Source: a bacterium (GTDB lineage: Bacteria; UBP6; JAFGXH01). From it: a DNA stretch of 64,000 bases. Shown here in pieces: positions 59,636 to 64,000 of this stretch. A program made the translations under genes and the position numbers. The notes beneath the pieces were generated by a model. That model had not been told where the DNA came from, made no database searches, and worked only from the letters and a program-made list of their open reading frames with translations. Location: positions 9,400 to 73,399 of the forward strand of contig JAMOQH010000172.1 of the NCBI GenBank assembly GCA_027064085.1, in the 5' to 3' direction. How positions within the stretch are numbered: position 1 is the stretch's first letter; each line of letters begins with the position of its first letter.

Positions 59636-62600
59636 TTTTCCTCTAATATGGTTAATAACGCATCTCTCAACATATTTTTAAAAACAGGTATTTTATATGG
59701 AGAAGACCATCTTCCTCCTATTTCTGATTCTAACTTTTCATCAAGCAAAGCAATAACTTTTTCTATTAAATCAGTTGTAAATTCTTTTCCTACTAAAAAC
59801 TCTTCAAGATTAGTTAATCTTTGAAATTTTGCAAAAACAGACCCAGGCATAATATATACTTCATCAATTTTATTGTTATCATCAAAAGACATCATAGTTG
59901 CAATGCTCATTCTTGTGATATTGAGTGCATTTCTTCTTCCTAATTTAAAGAAATATCTATAATACTTTTTGTCTTTAGGAATAGGAATTATTATTTGAGT
60001 TAGTATTTCATTTTCTCCAAGAATGTTTTTATATGAACCTAATATAAAATCAGATAATTTTACTATTTTACTACCCTCTGTTGATTCAATTTTAACACTT
60101 GCATCATATACAAACAATGAAGGAACTGAGTCTGCACAAGGAGCCGCATTTACTAAGTTTCCACCAATAGTTGCTCTACTTCTAATTTGAGTTGAACCAA
60201 TTAAAGAAATTCCATCTATGAATAAAGGATAGTGTTTTTGTATAAGTTCATTATCAATTAAAGAGCTAAATGTGCAAGCAGATCCAATAACTATATTTCC
60301 ATCAATTTCGTTTGTGATTTTTAGTTCTTTAATTTGTGAAATATCTAATAATTCTTTATGATATTTTTCTTTTCTTAGTTGAACTATTACATCTGTACCA
60401 CCAGAAATAATCCAATGTTTTTTATTGCTCATTATTTCTAGGGCTTCTTTTAAAGTTTTAGCAACTGTAATGTTTATATCACTTACTCTATCTGTTGTTT
60501 TTTCAGGAACTGTTTCGCTATTTGATTTGGAATTTATATTTGGTACTTCACATCTTTCTTTAGAAACAACTTCTGATTGCCTAACTTTTTTAACTAAATC
60601 TTTACCTAAAAAGACTCTTTCTAGTGTTAAAGGGTTAGCATTATACTTCTTTTTGAGTGCGAATTTAACAGAGTTATTAATCGCAGCTGCCCCAAGTTCT
60701 AAAGTTGGTTCTCCTAGCGATTTAGCTCCATAAGGACCATATTTATCTGGATTTTCAACTAAAATAGCATCAATGTTTGGTATATCTTTAATAGTAGGTA
60801 ATAAATATTCATCAAAATTTTCTGATTTTACTATACCATTTTGAACAGAATAATTTTCTAATAATCCATATCCTATTCCTTGAGCTACTCCACCATAAAC
60901 TTGACCTTCGGCACCAGTTCTATTGATTACTCTTCCTAGATCATGAGCTGCAACCATATTAAGCATATCTATTTTACCTGTAGATGTATCAACTTGAGTT
61001 TCGGCAACTTGACAGCCATAAACATAAGTAAAATAGGCATTCCCTTGACCTGTTTCTTTGTCCCATGAAACATCAGGGGATTTCCACCAACCATAAGCTG
61101 AAGTATTAATGCCTTCGTTTAAAGTCATTTGAACAGCATCTGCAAAATTTATTTCTTGTTTTGTTTGTGGGTTAGTGATTTTATTATCAGCCCAAACAAG
61201 CTCAGTCATTTCAGTAACGTTAAATGTTTCTTTTATTACACTAAAAATATTAGCTTTTATTTTGTCACAAGCATCTTTAACTGCATTACCACCTGCAATA
61301 GTACCTCTTGAGGCAACTGTTGGTCCACCATCTGCAATATTAGCAGTCTGTGATGTTAAAAATTGTATATCTTCCATAGTACAGCCGAGGGTTTCTGCTA
61401 CAACCATTGCATAAGTTGTTCTTAAGCCTTGACCGTTTTCATTTAGTCCTGTCATAATATATGAGCTACCATCTGCTTGAACTGATACGATTGCACTAGT
61501 AGTATCAACTCCTTCAGCACCCAAAGAAGAACCACGGTAACTACATGAAAACCCTATGCCTTTTTTAAATCTTCTTGAAGTTTTATTGTATTTTTCAAAT
61601 TCTTTTAATTTATTATGATAATCAGCCTTTTCTAAAGCTATATCAATAACCTCCATAAGTGAAACTTTATGTTCTGTTAATGCCTGTCCACTTGCTGTTT
61701 TTGAACCTTGTTTAAAACCATTTATCTTTCTAATTTCATAAGGAGTTAAGCCTAACTCGTTAGCTAATTCGTCCATCATTGATTCTTGTGCAAAAATGAT
61801 TTGTGGACTACCAAATCCTCTAAAGGCAGCTGTATATGGTTTGTTTGTATAGGCTGCTTTAATGTCAGTTTGAACATTTTCTATTTCATAAGGGCCTGTT
61901 GCCTGAACTACAGAACGCCAAGTAACAAAAAAGCTTTGTGATGAATATGCTCCACTGTCTGCAACTATATTAATTTTCATAGCTTTGATTTTACCATTTT
62001 TATTAACAGCTAATTTATAATTTAAGAAATAAGGATGTCTTTTATATCCTTCTTTCATGGCTTGTTCACGAGTATAAGCTAATTTTACTGGTCTATTTGT
62101 TGCTAAACTAAGAGCAACTGCTCTACAAGCCATTACATTAATTATGTCATCTTTACCACCAAAAGAGCCACCCATAGTTGAGCCTATTATATTAACTTGA
62201 TTTAGTTTTAAATCAGTAAATATAGAAACAACCTTTCTGGTTGTAAATGGATTTTGAATAGAGCCATAAACATCAACTCCTTTAACTTGGTGATTGGGTT
62301 CTGCAATAACTACTTCTGGTTCTATAGCTGCATGTTCTTGATATGGAGTTTTATAATCTCTTTCAAAAATAATTTCATCATCTGATGATTCTGCCTTTTC
62401 AAAAGCTTCTTCTACATTACCTTTTCTCAAAGGATAATGAACAACTAAATTACTTTTATATTCAGGGTGAATCAATTTAGACTCAGGTTTTAAAGCTTCT
62501 CTAGGATCAAATATTCCTTGTTCTTCTTCATATTCTATTTCTATAAGGTCTGCTGCTTTTCTAGCTGTTTCTAATGTTTCAGCTGCGACAATAGCAATTA

Positions 62601-62892
62601 CATCACCTATAAAATGAACAGAGTCTTTTACTATTACATTATGGTCTCTTCTGATTGGACCCACTTTTTTAACAGTAGGTATATCATCATGTAGTAATAC
62701 ACTAACAACACCTTTTAAGTTTTTTGCTTTTGTAGTATCTATTTTTAATATTTTTCCAGCAGGAATATCAGCATGTCTAACTGCTGCATGTAGCATTTTC
62801 GGAAGATTAATGTCATCTCCATAAATAGCCTTTCCCGTAACTTTTTCATAGGCATCTAGCCTTTTTACTTTTGTTCCAACAACTTTTTTCAT
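59632..62892 (-). CDS. Xanthine dehydrogenase family: fused molybdenum and FAD subunits
   Basis: 1086 residues. Residues 1-760 form the molybdopterin-binding large subunit: V-T-G-K-A-I-Y-G-D-D-I near the start, G-S-F-G-G-K-D, A-F-R-G-F-G-S-P-Q, and the catalytic-Glu motif G-A-K-S-L-G-E-P near residue 725. A hydrophilic linker (about 765-800) leads to an FAD domain of the CoxM type (about 805-1086: I-S-G-G-T-D, A-T-I-G-G-N-L-V-N-A-A-P-x-A-D). Usual enzymes have separate genes or the order Fe-S, FAD, Mo in one chain, so Mo-FAD with a separate Fe-S protein is unusual. Substrate cannot be told: purine or other N-heterocycle or aldehyde oxidation. Confidence 0.9.
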   Translation of the reverse strand: MKKVVGTKVKRLDAYEKVTGKAIYGDDINLPKMLHAAVRHADIPAGKILKIDTTKAKNLKGVVSVLLHDDIPTVKKVGPIRRDHNVIVKDSVHFIGDVIAIVAAETLETARKAADLIEIEYEEEQGIFDPREALKPESKLIHPEYKSNLVVHYPLRKGNVEEAFEKAESSDDEIIFERDYKTPYQEHAAIEPEVVIAEPNHQVKGVDVYGSIQNPFTTRKVVSIFTDLKLNQVNIIGSTMGGSFGGKDDIINVMACRAVALSLATNRPVKLAYTREQAMKEGYKRHPYFLNYKLAVNKNGKIKAMKINIVADSGAYSSQSFFVTWRSVVQATGPYEIENVQTDIKAAYTNKPYTAAFRGFGSPQIIFAQESMMDELANELGLTPYEIRKINGFKQGSKTASGQALTEHKVSLMEVIDIALEKADYHNKLKEFEKYNKTSRRFKKGIGFSCSYRGSSLGAEGVDTTSAIVSVQADGSSYIMTGLNENGQGLRTTYAMVVAETLGCTMEDIQFLTSQTANIADGGPTVASRGTIAGGNAVKDACDKIKANIFSVIKETFNVTEMTELVWADNKITNPQTKQEINFADAVQMTLNEGINTSAYGWWKSPDVSWDKETGQGNAYFTYVYGCQVAETQVDTSTGKIDMLNMVAAHDLGRVINRTGAEGQVYGGVAQGIGYGLLENYSVQNGIVKSENFDEYLLPTIKDIPNIDAILVENPDKYGPYGAKSLGEPTLELGAAAINNSVKFALKKKYNANPLTLERVFLGKDLVKKVRQSEVVSKERCEVPNINSKSNSETVPEKTTDRVSDINITVAKTLKEALEIMSNKKHWIISGGTDVIVQLRKEKYHKELLDISQIKELKITNEIDGNIVIGSACTFSSLIDNELIQKHYPLFIDGISLIGSTQIRSRATIGGNLVNAAPCADSVPSLFVYDASVKIESTEGSKIVKLSDFILGSYKNILGENEILTQIIIPIPKDKKYYRYFFKLGRRNALNITRMSIATMMSFDDNNKIDEVYIMPGSVFAKFQRLTNLEEFLVGKEFTTDLIEKVIALLDEKLESEIGGRWSSPYKIPVFKNMLRDALLTILEEK

Positions 62893-62916
62893 ATAGCACC
62901 CTAAAAAATGTTGCTT

Positions 62917-62945
62917 ATTTTAACAAGAATAAGAGAGTTAGTCAA
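62917..62945 (-). promoter_or_regulatory. Sigma-70 promoter of the molybdenum hydroxylase operon
   Basis: On the minus strand TTGACT (62945-62940), 17 bases, TAAAAT (62922-62917), 24 bases before the ATG. Confidence 0.68.
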
Positions 62946-63020
62946 TACATTTGGTAGGAATTGATTTATTTTATTTTTTACTAAGATATTTTTTCAAGAT
63001 TGTATTAATAATTTCTACTT

Positions 63021-63218
63021 TTACAGAACTTTTACTAACAAGATAATAATAAAAATTACAGTACCTATAGTAATAGAAATTGCTTCTAGCTTAGGGTTTT
63101 TAAATCTATGAACATAATTACCTCCAAATGTAGAATATGTTTCAGTGGCAAAATAGTTGTCCACATCTTTACCAAAGTCGTTTAAATACTCATCATCCTG
63201 ACTAGCCATAAATCCCAT
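63021..63218 (-). CDS. Small protein with C-terminal membrane segment
   Basis: 65 residues (or 62 if the second ATG at 63209 is used). Acidic soluble N-terminal part, a Tyr-rich middle and a single hydrophobic helix at residues 46-64 at the very C terminus, so tail-anchored topology is predicted. GGGGA lies only two bases before the first ATG and eleven before the second, so the start is uncertain. No family recognised; it may be a genuine small membrane protein or chance. Confidence 0.5.
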   Translation of the reverse strand: MGFMASQDDEYLNDFGKDVDNYFATETYSTFGGNYVHRFKNPKLEAISITIGTVIFIIILLVKVL

Positions 63219-63273
63219 AGTCCCCGAAATTATGGCATTTTATCTCTCATAACATCTTTTCTTAAGTTACTAA

Positions 63274-63749
63274 ATTAAAAGGATAATAATATCAGAAATA
63301 GAACTAGCAAGTAAAGTAAAAATTAAATTTTTTTATCATATCATCATTTTAAATTTATCAATAAGAGGCAGATTTAATTTTCTGAATATGGCAAGATTTG
63401 GAAAATATAATGAGAAGAGTTATCCAAATACATTGCTTATGACGGATTTACTTATAAATTTAGCTTTGTTTCTGCTTTGTGTGAAGCAGGTTTTGAAATT
63501 ATTAGTAAGTTAAGAAAAGACGCAAATTTAAGATATCTTTATAATGGAAAGATAAAATCAGGAAGAGGAAGAAATAAAAAGTATGGTGATAAAATAAATC
63601 TTAATACTCCAGAACTTGAAAAGTTTAATAAAGATTATCAAACAGATGAATTAAAACTTTTTGGGATGATTATACAGAAAAAAGATAGAAAAAGAACTAT
63701 AAACTGTAAGCTTTATGAGAAAAAAGGGAATAAATTAGGAATTAACTAG
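63274..63749 (+). pseudogene. Transposase remnant, DDE type, frameshifted and internally deleted
   Basis: In frame with 63394 the translation contains L-S-I-R-G-R-F-N-F-L-N-M-A-R-F-G-K-Y-N-E-K-S-Y, a typical N-terminal segment of DDE transposases of the IS4/IS701-like kind. From about 63435 a different frame continues with Y-D-G-F-T-Y-K-F, then C-E-A-G-F-E-I-I-S-K-L-R-K-D-A-N-L-R-Y-L and G-R-G-R-x-K-K-Y-G-D-K-I, a middle part of the same family. The region that should lie between is missing, as is the C-terminal third, and there is no start codon. I found no inverted terminal repeats. Confidence 0.75.
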
Positions 63750-64000
63750 AGATTTATTACCGAACCATTGTTAATGTAGAAAAATAATATATCTTAAGAT
63801 CATCAAAGATTAATGTATTAAGTGCTATAACCACTTGAATTAAAAATATTTCCATAAATTATCCTTACTTATTGGAAGTATTTTAAATAGATAATTTTTA
63901 TATTAAATGAAGTGGATTATAATTTCAGAGCTATTATCAAGGCAAAGTGGAAATAACTAGGATTTGACAAAAAAGATTACTAATGGTATCATTTTTATTT
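63750..64000. other. Gene-free right edge with an outward promoter
   Basis: No open frame of note. TTGACA at 63964-63969, 17 bases, TATCAT at 63987-63992 with extended TG at 63984-63985 form a good promoter pointing rightwards out of the window, so a plus-strand gene probably starts just past 64000. The rest is AT-rich and may include decayed insertion sequence DNA. Confidence 0.6.

Noticed and set aside
1-64000. CRISPR array, rRNA, tRNA or defence island
   Set aside because: No regularly spaced repeats, no tRNA-like or rRNA sequence and no defence gene families were recognised on either strand.

Overview
The window is strongly AT-rich, with A/T-ending codons and sigma-70 type promoters that can be read by eye, and it comes from a Gram-negative (diderm) bacterium. 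The diderm call rests on several outer-membrane beta-barrels ending in Phe or Tyr, an Omp85-type barrel, many lipoproteins with lipoboxes, a type IV pilus system and a NagZ-like periplasmic enzyme. The Cys-rich, EGF-like and CARDB/PKD lipoproteins, together with CsrA-FliW, PilSR and fatty acyl-CoA genes, resemble 'deltaproteobacterial'/Myxococcota-like or candidate-phylum genomes. I cannot place the organism more closely. No rRNA, tRNA, CRISPR array, prophage or intact mobile element was seen. One transposase relic lies at the right edge.

Layout. 1-6526: 3' part of a complex I operon in the order nuoN(partial)-A-B-C-D-G-H-I, with no nuoE/nuoF between D and G. 6639-12703: type IV pilus motor and regulation operon (pilB, pilT, pilS-like, pilR-like, then an AtpI/AtpZ-like gene). 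12880-16811: c-di-AMP phosphodiesterase-like HD protein, TatA-like protein, an unknown exported protein, csrA and fliW. 16971-22333: a giant PKD/CARDB/PPC/EGF lipoprotein whose stop overlaps the start of ruvC. 22518-30030: an unknown cytoplasmic protein, a small basic exported protein, a beta-barrel, and two tandem paralogous propeller-like surface proteins. 30304-32088: a 594-aa acyl-CoA dehydrogenase under a TetR-type palindrome. 32094-41151: a small NTPase, a CsgG-like/TPR protein, then an envelope block on the minus strand (Omp85-like barrel, NagZ-like hydrolase, lipoprotein, FecR-domain protein, TPR plus beta-barrel). 41331-45803: glyQ, an unknown gene, a His-rich NifX/NafY-like protein, a Cys-rich lipoprotein and mnmG. 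45917-46339: major pilin with a sigma-54 type promoter. 46343-47836: a DUF1858/DUF2249/substrate-binding fusion. 48012-55072: lipase-like hydrolase, HEAT-repeat protein and two lipoproteins. 55250-56954: crotonase and 3-hydroxyacyl-CoA dehydrogenase. 57177-59101: small lipoprotein, DUF89 protein and small barrel. 59174-62892: xanthine dehydrogenase family enzyme with the molybdenum and FAD subunits fused. 63021-64000: a small membrane protein and the transposase remnant.

How parts connect. PilR-like (11018) is a sigma-54 activator, and the only clear -24/-12 promoter I found lies 34 kb away in front of the pilin gene, so pilin expression is probably under PilSR. The acyl-CoA dehydrogenase, crotonase and hydroxyacyl-CoA dehydrogenase are three of the four beta-oxidation (or butyrate-type) steps. 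They are dispersed, and no thiolase is present. Many surface proteins have their own promoter (TTGNNN-N17-TANNNT), so the region reads as a set of individually expressed envelope genes between housekeeping operons. A shared cysteine module (C-x2-W-[QE]-x-C ... GRC or GKC ... DC) links three otherwise different lipoproteins.
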